Part shown: positions 1-9,732 of the stretch, in pieces
How the letters are laid out: each line of letters starts with the position of its first letter
How positions within the stretch are numbered: the first letter of the stretch is position 1
Assembly: GCF_002531755.2 (NCBI RefSeq)
Contig: NZ_CP034998.1
Location: 930,001-994,000, forward strand
Length of the DNA: 64,000 bases
From: Rhizobium acidisoli
Lineage (GTDB): Bacteria > Pseudomonadota > Alphaproteobacteria > Rhizobiales > Rhizobiaceae
Direction of reading: 5' to 3'
The notes under the pieces: model-generated
What the model was told of the DNA's origin: nothing
The model's database searches: none
Seen by the model: only the letters and a program-made list of their open reading frames with translations
Made by a program: the position numbers and the translations under genes

Positions 1-122
1 CTTCGATCCGGCTGCATGAAAAGCTCGGTTTCCGCATCGCCGGCAGATTTTCCGAGGTCGGCACCAAATTCGGCCGCTGGCTGGACCTCACCTGCATGGA
101 GCTTCGCCTGCCTTCGGCCTGA
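1..122 (+). CDS. GNAT family N-acetyltransferase, C-terminal fragment
   Basis: Only the last 39 codons are in the window, read from base 3 to a TGA at 120-122. The peptide contains LHEKLGFRIAGRF followed by GTKFGRWLDLTCMEL. This is the last strand and helix of phosphinothricin/methionine-sulfoximine type GNAT acetyltransferases, which move an acetyl group from acetyl-CoA to an amine. The EKLGF and FGRW motifs are typical of that subgroup. The start and the acetyl-CoA site lie to the left of the window, so the substrate cannot be judged. Confidence 0.75.
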   Translation, partial: SIRLHEKLGFRIAGRFSEVGTKFGRWLDLTCMELRLPSA

Positions 123-262
123 TCCGGCGGGCCCTGACCCCCTGGGGCATTGCCATTGTGAACGGCGCTCTCCATCTTTTTATTGTAGTCTGAGCTGTGT
201 AAGAAAGTCGAGGCGGCCTGCTTCGCGGGTGGCTTCAGAATGGTATGGAGGTGAACAGTTCA

Positions 263-964
263 ATGGCAAAGCACGGATCGTCGCTCGGTCTCCTTGCCCT
301 CGTCCTTCTGGCATTTCCGCCGGTCGCCGCCCGGGCCGCCGATTGCGGCAGCCTGGCCTCGCCGAAGCTCGACTGGCAGGAATGCACCAAGAAGAACCTG
401 ATGCTGCAGGGCAGTGACCTCGAAGGCGCCAATCTCGTCGGCACGGATTTCTCGCTGACCGATCTCGCCGGCGCCAATGTCAAATCCGCCAATCTCGAGA
501 AGGCGACACTGGTGCGCGCCTCGCTCGAGGGCGCACACGCCGAAGGCGCCAGCTTCGCCAAGATCGAAGCCTATCGCGCCAGCTTCGCCAATATCATTGC
601 CGAAGGCGCTTCCTTCGCCGGCGCCGAGCTGCAGCGGGCCAATTTCGCCGGGGCCAGGCTTGCCGGCGCGAGCTTCGAAAAAGCCGAACTCGGCCGCGCC
701 GATTTCGACAAGGCAGTGCTGACCGGCACGAAATTCTCTTTCGCCAATCTCTCCCGTGCCGATCTCTCCGGCGCAAGTTTCGAAGGCCCGGCGGTCTTCG
801 AGCGCGCCTTCATGTTCCTGACCCGCATCGAAGGCCTTGACCTCTCGGCCGCATCCGGCCTCGAACAGACCCAGATCGACCTTGCCTGCGGCGACACCTC
901 GACCAAACTCCCGGCCGGCCTCTCGGCGCCGACAACCTGGCCATGCCCTGCGGAGCATGAGTGA
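263..964 (+). CDS. Secreted pentapeptide-repeat protein
   Basis: A 233-residue protein with an N-terminal signal peptide (hydrophobic LGLLALVLLAFPPVAARA, cleavage after ARA-A). It is followed by about 25 consecutive A(N/D/S)(L/F)xx pentapeptides between residues about 45 and 195, such as LEGAN, LVGTD, LAGAN and FAGAE. These repeats fold into a right-handed quadrilateral beta helix. An ATG at 245 is in frame, but the one at 263 has a GGAGG 11 bases upstream and starts directly at the signal peptide, so 263 is preferred. Two Cys flank the N-terminal part of the mature protein and two lie near the end, which fits a disulfide-capped periplasmic protein. Its function is unknown; pentapeptide proteins usually act through protein binding. 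Confidence 0.85.
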   Translation: MAKHGSSLGLLALVLLAFPPVAARAADCGSLASPKLDWQECTKKNLMLQGSDLEGANLVGTDFSLTDLAGANVKSANLEKATLVRASLEGAHAEGASFAKIEAYRASFANIIAEGASFAGAELQRANFAGARLAGASFEKAELGRADFDKAVLTGTKFSFANLSRADLSGASFEGPAVFERAFMFLTRIEGLDLSAASGLEQTQIDLACGDTSTKLPAGLSAPTTWPCPAEHE

Positions 965-992
965 TCGGGGGTTCGTTTAACGCCGAAGGTTG

Positions 993-1130
993 CCCCTCAC
1001 CCTAACCCTCTCCCCGTAAAGACGGGGCGAGGGGACTTGCCATACGATAGGTTCGTGGGGAACGGAGAGGGCGCGGCACACCTCCTTTGCCCCGCAAGCG
1101 GGGAGAAGGTGCCGGCAGGCGGATGAGGGG
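993..1130. repeat. 138-bp dispersed intergenic palindrome, copy 1
   Basis: This element fills the gap between the converging pentapeptide and msrB genes. It is bounded by inverted CCCCTCA / TGAGGGG and carries internal hairpins around CTCTCCCCGT / ACGGGGCGAGGG and CCCCGCAAGCGGGG. A second copy of the same length and ends lies at 17428-17565. It resembles the RIME-type mosaic palindromes described in rhizobia. That family name is from memory, not from a search. Confidence 0.75.
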
Positions 1131-1154
1131 CAGGCTGGCTTCTGCGCCGAAAGG

Positions 1155-1568
1155 CTATTTCCCCGGCTCGAACACCATGGAATGGCCGTTGATGCAGTAG
1201 CGCAGGCCGGTCGGCGGCGGGCCGTCGGGGAAGACGTGGCCGAGATGGGCTTCGCAGCTGCCGCAGCGGATTTCGGTGCGCACCATGCCAAAGGCCGTGT
1301 CGCGATGCTCGGTCACCGCATCGGGCGAGACGGCTTCGAAATAGCTCGGCCAGCCGCAGCCGGCGTCGAACTTCGTGTCGGAGCGGAAAAGCGGGGCATT
1401 GCATCCGACACAGCGGTAAAGCCCTGTCTCGAAGGAATCCCAATAGGGGCCGGTGAAGGCGCGCTCGGTGCCGTGCTGGCGGGTGATGCGGTATTGTTCG
1501 GGGGTGAGCTGCTCTTTCCATTCAGCGTCGGTCTTGTGGATCTTGGCGGTGGTTGCAGTGTCGGACAT
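1155..1568 (-). CDS. msrB: Peptide-methionine (R)-S-oxide reductase MsrB
   Basis: A 137-residue MsrB that reduces methionine-R-sulfoxide in oxidised proteins, using thioredoxin. The family motifs run in order: [11 protein letters not shown] with the first zinc Cxx[29 protein letters not shown] with the second zinc CxxC, and the active-site segment [13 protein letters not shown] with the catalytic Cys. Length and order match a complete single-domain enzyme. The reading frame continues further upstream, but the ATG at 1568 has an AAGGAG eight to ten bases before it, and homologues begin near this point. It is transcribed towards the 138-bp repeat and stands alone. Confidence 0.95.
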   Translation of the reverse strand: MSDTATTAKIHKTDAEWKEQLTPEQYRITRQHGTERAFTGPYWDSFETGLYRCVGCNAPLFRSDTKFDAGCGWPSYFEAVSPDAVTEHRDTAFGMVRTEIRCGSCEAHLGHVFPDGPPPTGLRYCINGHSMVFEPGK

Positions 1569-1758
1569 GCCATGCTCCTTTTGCCGAGGGGCGGTTCCAT
1601 TTTGCCAGAAAATGTGGTGCGCCGTCGTCCGTTCATCAAGTCTGAAACAGCGCACCGTGAAATTGGCTGCATACCTCAATGGGGTGAGGACGCTTGCTTT
1701 TTACATCCGTTAAGGGTTTCCTGTTAGGGTTAACGTTGCGTGTATTGAGGGATCAACA

Positions 1759-1974
1759 GTGTTTGAAGCAGCAATCGTCCTGCTCTACGGCCTCGTAGCC
1801 GTGGCCGCCATGGCGGTCACGCTGCTGGAGGGCTGGACCAATCATGACGGCTTGACGCTCCATCGTCTGGCCGGGCTCTTTGCCTGCATGCTCTGGCCGC
1901 TGACGATTCTGCTCTTCATTCTGCATGGCTGCGTCGCCCGGCTGCTGACGCGTCGTTCCCGATCGGCGGCCTGA
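1759..1974 (+). CDS. Small two-helix membrane protein, unknown function
   Basis: A 71-residue protein starting at a GTG with GAGGGA seven bases upstream. Two hydrophobic segments, residues about 3-22 and 38-60, suggest two membrane helices joined by a short loop containing EGWTNHDG. It ends in an Arg-rich tail (RLLTRRSRSAA) that should lie in the cytoplasm. No family was recognised. It lies 125 bases before the antiporter operon in the same direction, so it could be co-transcribed, but the gap makes this uncertain. Confidence 0.6.
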   Translation: MFEAAIVLLYGLVAVAAMAVTLLEGWTNHDGLTLHRLAGLFACMLWPLTILLFILHGCVARLLTRRSRSAA

Positions 1975-2098
1975 TCCGCCCGCCATCGCGCCCTTTCGCC
2001 CTCCGATCGAAATTGCTTGAGGCGCTCTACCATTTCGCCTAAGTCAGAAGGCAGCCGGTTTTCTCCGGCTTTCGTCTGTTGCCGGTAGAGGAGGAGAC

Positions 2099-4459
2099 AT
2101 GGCCGATGTCACGGCTCTGACATTTCTGGCCCTGTGTCTGCCGCTTGCCGGCGCTCTTGCAGCTCCCTTCATCATCCGCGTCTTCGGCGCCAACGGTGCC
2201 TGGCTTCTGGCGCTCGCGCCCTTGCTCGCCTTTCTGCATTTCCTGCGTTTCGTGCCGGCGATCGCGCGCGGCGAGGTCGTCGCCGGCGGTTATGCCTGGG
2301 TCCCGAGCTACAATCTCTCCTTCTCCTGGTTCCTCGACGGCCTGTCGCTGGCTTTCGCACTGCTGATCACCGGCATCGGCACCCTGATCGTGCTGTATGC
2401 CGGCGGCTATCTCAAGGGACACAAGGACCAGGGCCGGTTCTTCTCCTTCATCTTCCTCTTCATGGGGGCGATGCTCGGCCTCGTCGTTTCCGACAGTTTC
2501 CTGATGCTCTTCATCTTCTGGGAACTGACGTCGATCACCTCCTTCCTGCTGATCGGCTTCGACCATGAGCGCGCGGCCGCACGCCGCGCCGCGCTGCAGG
2601 CGCTTGTCGTCACCGGCGGGGGAGGGCTCTGCCTGCTGGCCGGCCTGCTGCTGCTCTGGAACATCTCAGGCGTCACGCAGCTGTCGCAGCTTATGGCATT
2701 TGGCGATGCCGTGCGTGAAAGCCCGCTCTACCTCGCTGCCCTCATCCTGGTTCTTGCCGGCGCCTTCACCAAGTCGGCGCAGTTCCCCTTTCATTTCTGG
2801 CTGCCGAACGCCATGGAGGCGCCGACGCCGGTGTCGGCCTACCTGCATTCGGCCACCATGGTGAAGGCGGGTGTCTATCTGCTGATGCGGCTCAATCCCG
2901 TCATGGGGGCGACCCCTGCCTGGGAAATCCTTCTGCCCTTCTTCGGCGGGTTGACGCTGGTGGTCGGCGCCACGCTCGCCATCCGCGAGGCCGACCTGAA
3001 GCTCAAGCTCGCCTATACCACCGTCTCCTCGCTCGGCCTGCTCGTCATGCTGATCGGCTTCGGCTCCGAACATGCGGTGGAGGCGGCAGCGCTCTATCTG
3101 GTGGCGCACTGCCTTTTCAAGGGTGCGCTGTTCATGGTCGCCGGCATCATCGATCACGAGACCGGCACGCGCGATGTCACCAGGCTCGGCGGCCTCGGGC
3201 GCGCGATGCCGCTGACATGGGTCATCGCCCTGGCGGCGGCCCTCTCCATGGCCGGCCTGCCGCCGTTCTTCGGCTTCCTCGCCAAGGAGGAGATCTATAC
3301 GGCGCTCACCGGCGGCGATATCCGCGCGATAACCTTCACCGCCATCACCGTCTTCGGCAATGCGCTGATGTTTGCCGTCGCCTTCGCCGTGGCGCTGAAG
3401 CCCTTTCTCGGCCGACCGGTGGAGACGGAGAAACATCCGCACGAAGCGCCCGTCCTGCTCTGGCTCGGTCCGGCCGTTCTCGCTGCCCTCGGCCTGCTTG
3501 CCGCGATCTTTTCGAGCTTCACGCACGCTGCCCTGTCGTCGCCGATATCAGCCGCCATCCGCCAGACCCCTGCTGAGATCGACATTTCGCTGGCGCTGCA
3601 TCCAGGCGTGCCCTTGGCGCTCTCCGCTTTGACGGTGCTGCTCGGCATCGGCGTGTATTGGCAGCTCGCCCGCGCCCGCGCGGCAATGGCGATCTTCCTG
3701 CGCGCCGCCGGGCGCGGGCCGGATCACGGATTCGATCTTGCCATATCGGGCCTTGTCCGCTTCGCCGCCCGCACCATGCGTATTCTGCAGCCGGGGCGGC
3801 TGCAGATCTATATCGCCTGCACCTTCCTCTCGGTCGCCGCCATCCTCATCATTCCCCCCATCGTCTATGGTGAACTGCCACACCTTCCCGCCTGGCCGGT
3901 CGATGTCAGGCTCTATGAATGGGCGGTTTTGCTGATCGCTGCCGTCGGCCTTGCCGCCGTGCTCGTCGCCCGCGACCGGCTGACGGCGATCGTCTCGCTC
4001 GGCATTCAGGGTTTTGCCGTCGCGATCATCTTCCTGCTGTTCGGGGCGCCGGATCTTTCCTTCACCCAGTTCATGGTCGAAACCCTGTCGGTGGTCATCC
4101 TCGCCCTTGTGATGACCAGGCTCCGCCTCTCGCCGGCCGATCGGCGCCCGCTCGGCCGCAGGCTCTTCGACGGTACGCTTGCGCTTGTCTGCGGCCTCGG
4201 CTTCACGCTTCTGCTGATGCGGGCAACGCAGGTGCCGTTCAACGATGCGCTGACGGTATTCTTCAACGCCTATTCGAAAACGATTGCCCATGGCGCCAAT
4301 GTCGTCAACGTCATCATCGTCGACTTCCGCGGCACCGACACGCTCGGCGAAATCGCCGTCGTCGCGGTCACCGGCCTCGCAATCCTGGCGCTGATCCGCA
4401 TCCGCGCCGGCACGGAGCGCAAGCTTGCCGCCAATGATCCAGTGGAGGCCGAGGGCTGA
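2099..4459 (+). CDS. mrpA: Mrp/Mnh-type cation/proton antiporter subunit A
   Basis: A 786-residue polytopic membrane protein, homologous to complex I subunit NuoL and the largest subunit of the seven-part Mrp (also Mnh or Pha) secondary antiporter, which exchanges Na+ or K+ for H+. The proton-channel core is visible: [36 protein letters not shown], and [13 protein letters not shown] with conserved lysines. Membrane segments follow to the end, and residues about 600-770 form the C-terminal MrpA-specific part. The start has a strong GGAGGAG nine bases upstream. Its TGA overlaps the ATG of mrpB by one base. The family is needed for pH and salt tolerance. Which cation is moved cannot be read from the sequence. 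Confidence 0.95.
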   Translation: MADVTALTFLALCLPLAGALAAPFIIRVFGANGAWLLALAPLLAFLHFLRFVPAIARGEVVAGGYAWVPSYNLSFSWFLDGLSLAFALLITGIGTLIVLYAGGYLKGHKDQGRFFSFIFLFMGAMLGLVVSDSFLMLFIFWELTSITSFLLIGFDHERAAARRAALQALVVTGGGGLCLLAGLLLLWNISGVTQLSQLMAFGDAVRESPLYLAALILVLAGAFTKSAQFPFHFWLPNAMEAPTPVSAYLHSATMVKAGVYLLMRLNPVMGATPAWEILLPFFGGLTLVVGATLAIREADLKLKLAYTTVSSLGLLVMLIGFGSEHAVEAAALYLVAHCLFKGALFMVAGIIDHETGTRDVTRLGGLGRAMPLTWVIALAAALSMAGLPPFFGFLAKEEIYTALTGGDIRAITFTAITVFGNALMFAVAFAVALKPFLGRPVETEKHPHEAPVLLWLGPAVLAALGLLAAIFSSFTHAALSSPISAAIRQTPAEIDISLALHPGVPLALSALTVLLGIGVYWQLARARAAMAIFLRAAGRGPDHGFDLAISGLVRFAARTMRILQPGRLQIYIACTFLSVAAILIIPPIVYGELPHLPAWPVDVRLYEWAVLLIAAVGLAAVLVARDRLTAIVSLGIQGFAVAIIFLLFGAPDLSFTQFMVETLSVVILALVMTRLRLSPADRRPLGRRLFDGTLALVCGLGFTLLLMRATQVPFNDALTVFFNAYSKTIAHGANVVNVIIVDFRGTDTLGEIAVVAVTGLAILALIRIRAGTERKLAANDPVEAEG

Positions 4460-4878
4460 TGCACACCCTGATCTTCCGCACCGTCGCCCCGTTCCTCACC
4501 GCGCTGATGTTGCTTTTTTCCGTCTTCGTGCTGCTGCGCGGCCATAACGAGCCGGGCGGCGGCTTCATCGGCGGGCTGATCGCCGCTTCGGGACTGGCGA
4601 TCTATGGCATTGCTCTTGGCGTTGCCGCCGTTCGCCGCGCGCTTTTCTTCCACCCGCTGTCGATCGCCGGCTTCGGCCTGCTGCTGTCGACGGTATCAGG
4701 TCTTCTCTCCATCCTTTTTGCCGTTCCCTTCATGACCGGCCTCTGGGCCTATCCGAACCTCTTCGGTCTCGAAGTGCCTCTGTCGAGCGTCATGCTCTTC
4801 GACGTCGGCGTCTATCTCGTCGTCTTCGGCGCCATCACCTCGATTGCGCTGACATTGGAAGAAAAGGAGGTGGAATGA
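4459..4878 (+). CDS. mrpB: Mrp antiporter subunit B
   Basis: A 139-residue membrane protein of the MnhB family with four predicted helices. The family signature [19 protein letters not shown] lies at residues 27-45. In some rhizobial Pha systems this domain is fused to subunit A; here it is a separate gene. The ATG shares a base with the mrpA stop, and the gene's own stop overlaps the mrpC start (ATGATG), so translation is probably coupled along the operon. Confidence 0.93.
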   Translation: MHTLIFRTVAPFLTALMLLFSVFVLLRGHNEPGGGFIGGLIAASGLAIYGIALGVAAVRRALFFHPLSIAGFGLLLSTVSGLLSILFAVPFMTGLWAYPNLFGLEVPLSSVMLFDVGVYLVVFGAITSIALTLEEKEVE

Positions 4879-5255
4879 TGGAGCCGCTTCTGGCGATCCT
4901 CGTCGGCCTGTTTTTCGCGGCCGCCATCTATCTGATGCTGTCGAAATTCACGATCCGCATCATGCTCGGCATCGCCATTCTCGGCAATGCCGTCAACCTG
5001 CTGCTCTTTACATCAGGCCGGTTGACGCGCGAAGTGCCGCCGATCATCCCGGCGGGTCTCGACAGCCTGCCCGCCGGCACCGCCAACCCGCTGCCGCAGG
5101 CGCTGATCCTGACGGCGATCGTCATCTCCTTCTCCTTCCTCACCTTCCTGCTGGTGCTGACCTACCGCGCCTACCAGGATCTCGGCACCGACGATACCAG
5201 CGAAATGCGCGCCGCCGAACCCGACGACCGGCCGCTGCCGCCATTGGGGTATTGA
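4875..5255 (+). CDS. mrpC: Mrp antiporter subunit C (NuoK-like)
   Basis: A 126-residue protein homologous to complex I subunit NuoK, with three membrane helices. The core reads [16 protein letters not shown], where NuoK-like proteins carry a buried acidic or polar position, followed by [19 protein letters not shown] sequence (here [18 protein letters not shown]). It overlaps mrpB by four bases. Unlike the other junctions in the operon, the gap to mrpD is 250 bases and holds a large inverted repeat. Confidence 0.93.
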   Translation: MMEPLLAILVGLFFAAAIYLMLSKFTIRIMLGIAILGNAVNLLLFTSGRLTREVPPIIPAGLDSLPAGTANPLPQALILTAIVISFSFLTFLLVLTYRAYQDLGTDDTSEMRAAEPDDRPLPPLGY

Positions 5256-5277
5256 GGATCATGTCGGTGCTGGTGGT

Positions 5278-5465
5278 TACCCCCCTCTGCCCTGCCGGGC
5301 ATCTCCCCCACGAGGGGGGAGATCGGCTGGGGGCGACGTCTCACCCTCGTCAGGTCCCTGAGATAAGCGAAGTGGCTTGCGGTGCAATTGATATATCGGC
5401 AAGGGCGCGCGTCTTGCCGATCTCCCCCCTCGTGGGGGAGATGCCCGGCAGGGCAGAGGGGGGTA
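5278..5465. repeat. 50-bp perfect inverted repeat with 88-bp spacer, inside the mrp operon
   Basis: The arms at 5278-5327 and 5416-5465 are exact reverse complements over 50 bases, from TACCCCCCTCTGCCC to GGGGAGATCGGC. Each arm also holds its own palindrome, ATCTCCCCCACGAGGGGGGAGAT in outline (5301-5323). The element occupies most of the gap between mrpC and mrpD. In RNA it would form a very stable hairpin. It looks like a dispersed miniature element rather than a gene. Confidence 0.92.
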
Positions 5466-5505
5466 CCTCACGGCCCGCCCCCTGCGTTCCCAGAGGCCAC
5501 GCCTG

Positions 5506-7059
5506 ATGGCCGCTCCCACCTCCGCCGTCGATCTCTCCGCCGCCCTGATCACCGTCCCGGTGCCGCTCGGCCATTGGCTCGCCATCCTGCCGGTCGCCCA
5601 TTGCATCACGCTCGGCGCCGTCCTGCTGATGCTGCGCGCCTACCCCCGCCTGCAGGCCTGGCTGGCCATATCGGGGCTTGCGCTGCTGGCGCTGATCGAT
5701 GCGGCGCTGCTGGCCAAGGTCGTGGCCGAAGGGCCGCTCACCATGGTCATGGGCCGCTGGCTGCCGCCCTTCGGCATCGCCTTCACGATCGACCTCTTCG
5801 GGGCGCTGATGGCCTTCACCTCGGCCCTTGCGGCGCTCGCCGCCGGCATCTATGCGCTGACCGATATCGGTGACAGCGGCCGGCGATACGGGTTTTTTCC
5901 GCTGCTGATGCTGCTGATGGCCGGTGTCAGCGGCGCCTTTCTCACCGGCGATGTCTTCAATCTCTATGTCTGGTTCGAGGTGCTGCTGATCTCCTCCTTC
6001 GGGCTGATCATCCTCGGCTCCGAACGTCGGCAGATTGATGGCGCGCTGAAATATGCGGTGCTGAACCTCATCGCCACGACGCTGTTCCTGGTTGGCGTCG
6101 GCATCCTCTATGCCGTCTTCGGCACCCTCAACATGGCCGATATCGCGGCAAGGGCGAGGGATTTGCGCACCACGGCGCCGCTGATGACGCTGGCAAGCCT
6201 CTTCCTGCTCGCCTTCGCCATGAAGGCGGCTGCCTTCCCGGTCAATTTCTGGCTGCCCGCCGCCTATCATACGCCGCGCATTGTGGTCTCGGCGCTGTTT
6301 GCCGGCCTGCTCACCAAGGTCGGCATTTACGCATTGATCCGGGTGGTGGTCATGCTGCTGCCGGTGGAGCGCCAGGAATTGAGCCTGCTGATTGCGTTTA
6401 TCGCCGCCGCGACCATCCTCGTCGGCGCGCTCGGCGCGCTTGCCGAAAACGATATCCGCAGGCTGTTCGGCTATATCGTCATATCGGGCATCGGCAATAT
6501 GCTTGCCGGCGTCGCACTTGGCGGCACGGGCGGCGGCATCAGCGGCGCAGTCTTTTACGCGCTACATTCCATGGTGCTGATGACGGCGCTTTATCTTGCC
6601 GCTGGTGAAATCGCCCGGCGCGGCGGCGGCTTTTTATTGTCGGGGCTCGGCGGCCTCTATCGCCAAAGCGGCGGCTTTACCGCGCTCTCCCTGGTGCTCT
6701 TCCTTGCCGCCTGCGGCCTGCCGCCCTTTTCCGGCTTCTGGCCGAAGGTCATTCTCGTCAAGGCCGCGCTCGATAGCGGCGCCTGGTGGCTGGCGGCTGT
6801 CATCCTCGCCGGCGGTTTTCTGACGACGATCGCTTTCGGCCGCCTCTTTCTGCTCGCCTATTGGCGGCCGGCGCCGATGGCCGCGAAACCGGCGGCAGCT
6901 CTCTGGCGCGCCGGCCTGCCGCTTGCCGCGCTGACGGCGCTGGTCGTCGGCTTCGGCATCCTGCCGGAACAGCTGCTGGCGCTGTCGCAATCGGCCGCTG
7001 CGGGTCTTGCCGATCGGGAAGCCTATGTTCATTCGGTCTTTCCCGGAGGCATCAGGTGA
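5506..7059 (+). CDS. mrpD: Mrp antiporter subunit D
   Basis: A 517-residue polytopic protein homologous to NuoM/NuoN and one of the two proton-channel subunits of the antiporter. Channel motifs include [15 protein letters not shown], with the conserved membrane Glu, [18 protein letters not shown], and [19 protein letters not shown]. The ATG is preceded by GAGG at 11 bases. The upstream sequence is the right flank of the inverted repeat, so expression relies on transcription through the repeat or on a promoter within it. The stop overlaps the mrpE start as GTGA. Confidence 0.94.
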   Translation: MAAPTSAVDLSAALITVPVPLGHWLAILPVAHCITLGAVLLMLRAYPRLQAWLAISGLALLALIDAALLAKVVAEGPLTMVMGRWLPPFGIAFTIDLFGALMAFTSALAALAAGIYALTDIGDSGRRYGFFPLLMLLMAGVSGAFLTGDVFNLYVWFEVLLISSFGLIILGSERRQIDGALKYAVLNLIATTLFLVGVGILYAVFGTLNMADIAARARDLRTTAPLMTLASLFLLAFAMKAAAFPVNFWLPAAYHTPRIVVSALFAGLLTKVGIYALIRVVVMLLPVERQELSLLIAFIAAATILVGALGALAENDIRRLFGYIVISGIGNMLAGVALGGTGGGISGAVFYALHSMVLMTALYLAAGEIARRGGGFLLSGLGGLYRQSGGFTALSLVLFLAACGLPPFSGFWPKVILVKAALDSGAWWLAAVILAGGFLTTIAFGRLFLLAYWRPAPMAAKPAAALWRAGLPLAALTALVVGFGILPEQLLALSQSAAAGLADREAYVHSVFPGGIR

Positions 7060-7529
7060 TCGCCTTTGTCTTCAATCTGCTGCTCGCCATTGCCTGGGTC
7101 GCCGTCACCGGCAGCGCCTCGCTGCACAATCTCGTTCTCGGTTTCCTGCTTGCCGCCCTTTCGCTCGCCATCATCCGCGAGCCCTTCGGCGGCAAGGGAT
7201 ATCTGCGCCGCGCCAGCCTGGTGTTCTCGCTCGCCCTCTTGTTCCTGAAGGAATTGTCGCTGTCCGCCTGGAGGGTCACGCTCACCATTCTCTCGCCCGA
7301 CATGAAGCTGAAGCCCGGCATCTTCGCCTTCCCCCTGACGGTGACGAGCGATTTCGAGATCACGCTGCTGGCAAACCTCATCACCCTGACACCCGGCACG
7401 CTTTCGGTCGATGTCTCCACAGATCGCCGCACGCTCTATGTCCACGCACTCGATTGTTCCGATCCCGAGACAGCCAGGCGCGATATCGCCAATGGTTTCG
7501 AACGCAAGATCATGGAGGCTTTCCGGTGA
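7056..7529 (+). CDS. mrpE: Mrp antiporter subunit E
   Basis: A 157-residue MnhE family protein. The N-terminus is hydrophobic ([19 protein letters not shown]) with a second membrane segment around residues 58-75. The C-terminal cytoplasmic half contains the family motif [15 protein letters not shown] near residue 108. It starts at a GTG that overlaps the mrpD stop, the same arrangement as at the E/F junction. This coupling is why the GTG was chosen although no ATG lies nearby. Confidence 0.93.
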   Translation: MIAFVFNLLLAIAWVAVTGSASLHNLVLGFLLAALSLAIIREPFGGKGYLRRASLVFSLALLFLKELSLSAWRVTLTILSPDMKLKPGIFAFPLTVTSDFEITLLANLITLTPGTLSVDVSTDRRTLYVHALDCSDPETARRDIANGFERKIMEAFR

Positions 7530-7876
7530 TCACACCTGCCGCCATCGTCGCGGCCGCATCCTCGGCCGCCCTCATCATCCTCGGCCTGGCGCTGATTCTG
7601 ACGGTCTGGCGCGTCGTTGCCGGCCCGACATTGCCGGATCGCATCCTCGCCCTCGATATGCTGACCGGCATCGCTATCGGTTTGATCGCCGTCATCGCGG
7701 TCAAAACCGGCTTTTCGCTTTATATCGATATCGCCATTTCGCTCGGCCTCGTCGGTTTCCTGGCAACGGTCGCCTTCGCCCGATTCGTGCTGTCGCGCGG
7801 CAACATCAAATCGCCGGCGTCCGCATCTCCGGCAAAGGCTAACGCCAAAAAGCGTGCGGGAGGGAAGAAGCGATGA
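7526..7876 (+). CDS. mrpF: Mrp antiporter subunit F
   Basis: A 116-residue MnhF family protein with three membrane helices. The conserved loop [19 protein letters not shown] lies at residues 29-47 and carries the buried Asp of the family. The C-terminal tail is unusually basic and rich in Ala and Lys ([20 protein letters not shown]). The gene starts at GTG overlapping the mrpE stop, and its own stop overlaps the mrpG ATG. Confidence 0.92.
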   Translation: MITPAAIVAAASSAALIILGLALILTVWRVVAGPTLPDRILALDMLTGIAIGLIAVIAVKTGFSLYIDIAISLGLVGFLATVAFARFVLSRGNIKSPASASPAKANAKKRAGGKKR

Positions 7877-8205
7877 TGGATTATATCCTGGCCGGCATCA
7901 CTGCTTTGCTGCTGATATCAGGTGCGCTCTTTGCTCTTTCGGCAGCGATCGGTCTGGTCAGGCTGCCGGATCTCTATACGCGCATGCACGCGGCCTCGAA
8001 GGTCGGGACGGTCGGTTCCGGTCTGCTGCTTCTTGCCGCCGGCCTCTCTTCGCAGGAACTGGCGATTCTCGCCCGCGCCATTGCCGGCTTCGTCTTCTTG
8101 CTGCTGACGGCGCCGGTCTCCGCCCATCTGCTGGCCAGAGCCGCCCACCTTTCGGGATATGCGCTCGGCGCCGTCTCGGTCCGCGACGATATGCGCAAGC
8201 GCTGA
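7873..8205 (+). CDS. mrpG: Mrp antiporter subunit G
   Basis: A 110-residue MnhG family protein with three membrane helices and the signature [20 protein letters not shown] at residues 27-46. It is the last gene of the operon, overlapping mrpF by four bases, so all seven subunits expected for a functional antiporter complex are present in A-B-C-D-E-F-G order. Its stop is followed by a 440-base non-coding region leading to rosR. Confidence 0.94.
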   Translation: MMDYILAGITALLLISGALFALSAAIGLVRLPDLYTRMHAASKVGTVGSGLLLLAAGLSSQELAILARAIAGFVFLLLTAPVSAHLLARAAHLSGYALGAVSVRDDMRKR

Positions 8206-8645
8206 GCCTGTGCTGTTTGCCTGCTTTACCAGATTTATGCAAAACTTATGCACAGGAAGCTGTGAGTAAAGCTTGCCAGAACGCGCCTTAATTCTTCATC
8301 TGTCATTTTTTCTCAAGAAAAACGACAAATAATAATTGGCCTTTCGACCAAACGATGGTATTTGAAAATGCAAGTAGAGTTCTGATTGTGAATCGCAATC
8401 GTACTGCTTCCAAGTCTCTCAGTTTTGATTTTTTATGTCTAAACTGGGGCCATCGCCTGGGGCATGACGTAGTGATTTGCAGCCAGGCAGTATTAGAACA
8501 GGTCTCGCTCTTCGGAATCTAGGGGTGGATTTCGCGTTTTTCGAAACAGAAGGTCGCTTCCCGTGCTTTTGCTGTTCGCTTCTACGAGGCGGGTCTTTGA
8601 CGTAACAGTCAAAGGCCGTTTGAGCATGCTAACAGGAGAAAAAAT
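8206..8645 (+). promoter_or_regulatory. Long non-coding leader/promoter region of rosR
   Basis: This 440-base, AT-richer stretch has no convincing gene. It lies upstream of rosR, which in related strains is autoregulated through a long upstream region (family knowledge). An inverted repeat CTTTGAC-n6-GTCAAAG sits at 8595-8614, 32 bases before the start codon, where it could affect transcription or ribosome access. The ribosome site is AGGAG just before the ATG at 8646. The promoter itself cannot be pinned down by eye. Confidence 0.6.
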
Positions 8646-9077
8646 ATGACGGAAATGGCGACCGGCAATGCGCCGGAGCTGCTTGTGGAACTGACAGCCG
8701 ACATCGTCGCGGCTTATGTCAGCAACCATGTTGTCCCGGTCAGCGACCTGGCAAATCTGATTTCCGACGTGCATTCGGCACTGAGCAACACGTCCGTACC
8801 GCAGCCTGCTGCGGCCATCGTCGAGAAACAGAAGCCTGCAGTCTCTGTCCGCAAGTCCGTACAGGACGAGCAGATCACGTGTCTGGAATGCGGCGGCAAC
8901 TTCAAGTCCCTCAAGCGTCACCTGATGACGCATCACAGCCTCTCGCCGGAAGAATACCGCGAGAAGTGGGATCTGCCGACCGACTACCCGATGGTAGCGC
9001 CCGCCTATGCCGAAGCGCGTTCGCGCCTGGCAAAGGAAATGGGCCTGGGTCAGCGCCGCAAGCGCGGCCGCGGCTGA
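8646..9077 (+). CDS. rosR: Ros/MucR family zinc-finger transcriptional regulator
   Basis: A 143-residue regulator of the Ros/MucR family. The single prokaryotic C2H2 zinc finger is [19 protein letters not shown] with Cys79, Cys82, His92 and His96, followed by the [14 protein letters not shown] motif and a basic tail ending in GQRRKRGRG. The family controls exopolysaccharide synthesis, motility and symbiosis genes, and binds AT-rich DNA through the finger and basic flanks. The protein matches what I recall of RosR from R. etli and R. leguminosarum almost throughout, which supports the species-group assignment. The ATG has a strong AGGAG upstream. The gene is monocistronic, followed by a strong terminator. 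Confidence 0.96.
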   Translation: MTEMATGNAPELLVELTADIVAAYVSNHVVPVSDLANLISDVHSALSNTSVPQPAAAIVEKQKPAVSVRKSVQDEQITCLECGGNFKSLKRHLMTHHSLSPEEYREKWDLPTDYPMVAPAYAEARSRLAKEMGLGQRRKRGRG

Positions 9078-9101
9078 GCTTTTTCGAAAGCCATCAACGA
9101 C

Positions 9102-9128
9102 AAAAGCCGGGTCTTGTGCCCGGCTTTT
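9102..9128 (+). terminator. Rho-independent terminator of rosR
   Basis: A perfect 10-base stem AAAAGCCGGG / CCCGGCTTTT with a seven-base loop ends in a T run, 25 bases after the rosR stop codon. Confidence 0.92.
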
Positions 9129-9290
9129 CTGTCTGTGCTTGCGGCGCCGCCGCCGCGCTATGCTTTACCAGCAGCCGTTGAATGTATTCCTATACTATCA
9201 GCAAGTGTTAATGTACTGATTCGTTGATCGTAGCGCTCTCCGAATCGCGGTGCGCGCGGCATCGCTCAGAACCCTTGATCGCCAGCGCGT

Positions 9291-9713
9291 TCAGGCCGCG
9301 GCGCGAAGCTTTGCTTCCTCGCGGATCCTGTTGACCATCGATCGCAGTCCGTTCGAACGCTGCGATGACAGGTTCTCGACCAGGCCGATCTTCGAGAAGA
9401 TTTCGAAGGCATCGAGGCCGGCGATCTCCGACGCCGCCTTGCCGGAATAGGTGGCAAGCACGATGGCGACGAGGCCGCGGACGATGTGGGCGTCGGAATC
9501 ACCCTCAAAACTCATGACCGGGTCGTCAGGATCGCCTGTCGTATGCGTCACCAGCCAGACCTGGCTGGCACAGCCCATCACCTTGTTTTCGGAGGTGCGT
9601 TTCTCCTCGGCCAGGTCCGGCAGCGCCTTGCCGAGTTCGATGACATAGCGGTAGCGGTCTTCCCAATCGTCCAGGAAAGCGAAGTCGTCGATGATCTGGT
9701 CGAGGGATGCCAT
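9291..9713 (-). CDS. sufE: SufE cysteine desulfuration protein
   Basis: A 140-residue SufE family protein, which accepts persulfide sulfur from the cysteine desulfurase SufS for iron-sulfur cluster assembly. The key sequence NKVMGCASQVWL holds the sulfur-accepting Cys, and the fold motifs DWEDRYRYVIELGKALP and GLVAIVLATYSG match the family. The ATG at 9713 has an AAAGG eight bases upstream; a GTG at 9728 is also in frame but less well placed. The gene stands alone, away from the suf operon, as is common in alphaproteobacteria. Confidence 0.93.
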   Translation of the reverse strand: MASLDQIIDDFAFLDDWEDRYRYVIELGKALPDLAEEKRTSENKVMGCASQVWLVTHTTGDPDDPVMSFEGDSDAHIVRGLVAIVLATYSGKAASEIAGLDAFEIFSKIGLVENLSSQRSNGLRSMVNRIREEAKLRAAA

Positions 9714-9732
9714 GGGAAAGCCTTTCACTATT

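Noticed and set aside
5252..5506. An open frame across the mrpC-mrpD gap that might be a small antiporter-linked protein
   Set aside because: It is translated almost entirely from the inverted repeat and its spacer, and its sequence has no membrane character.
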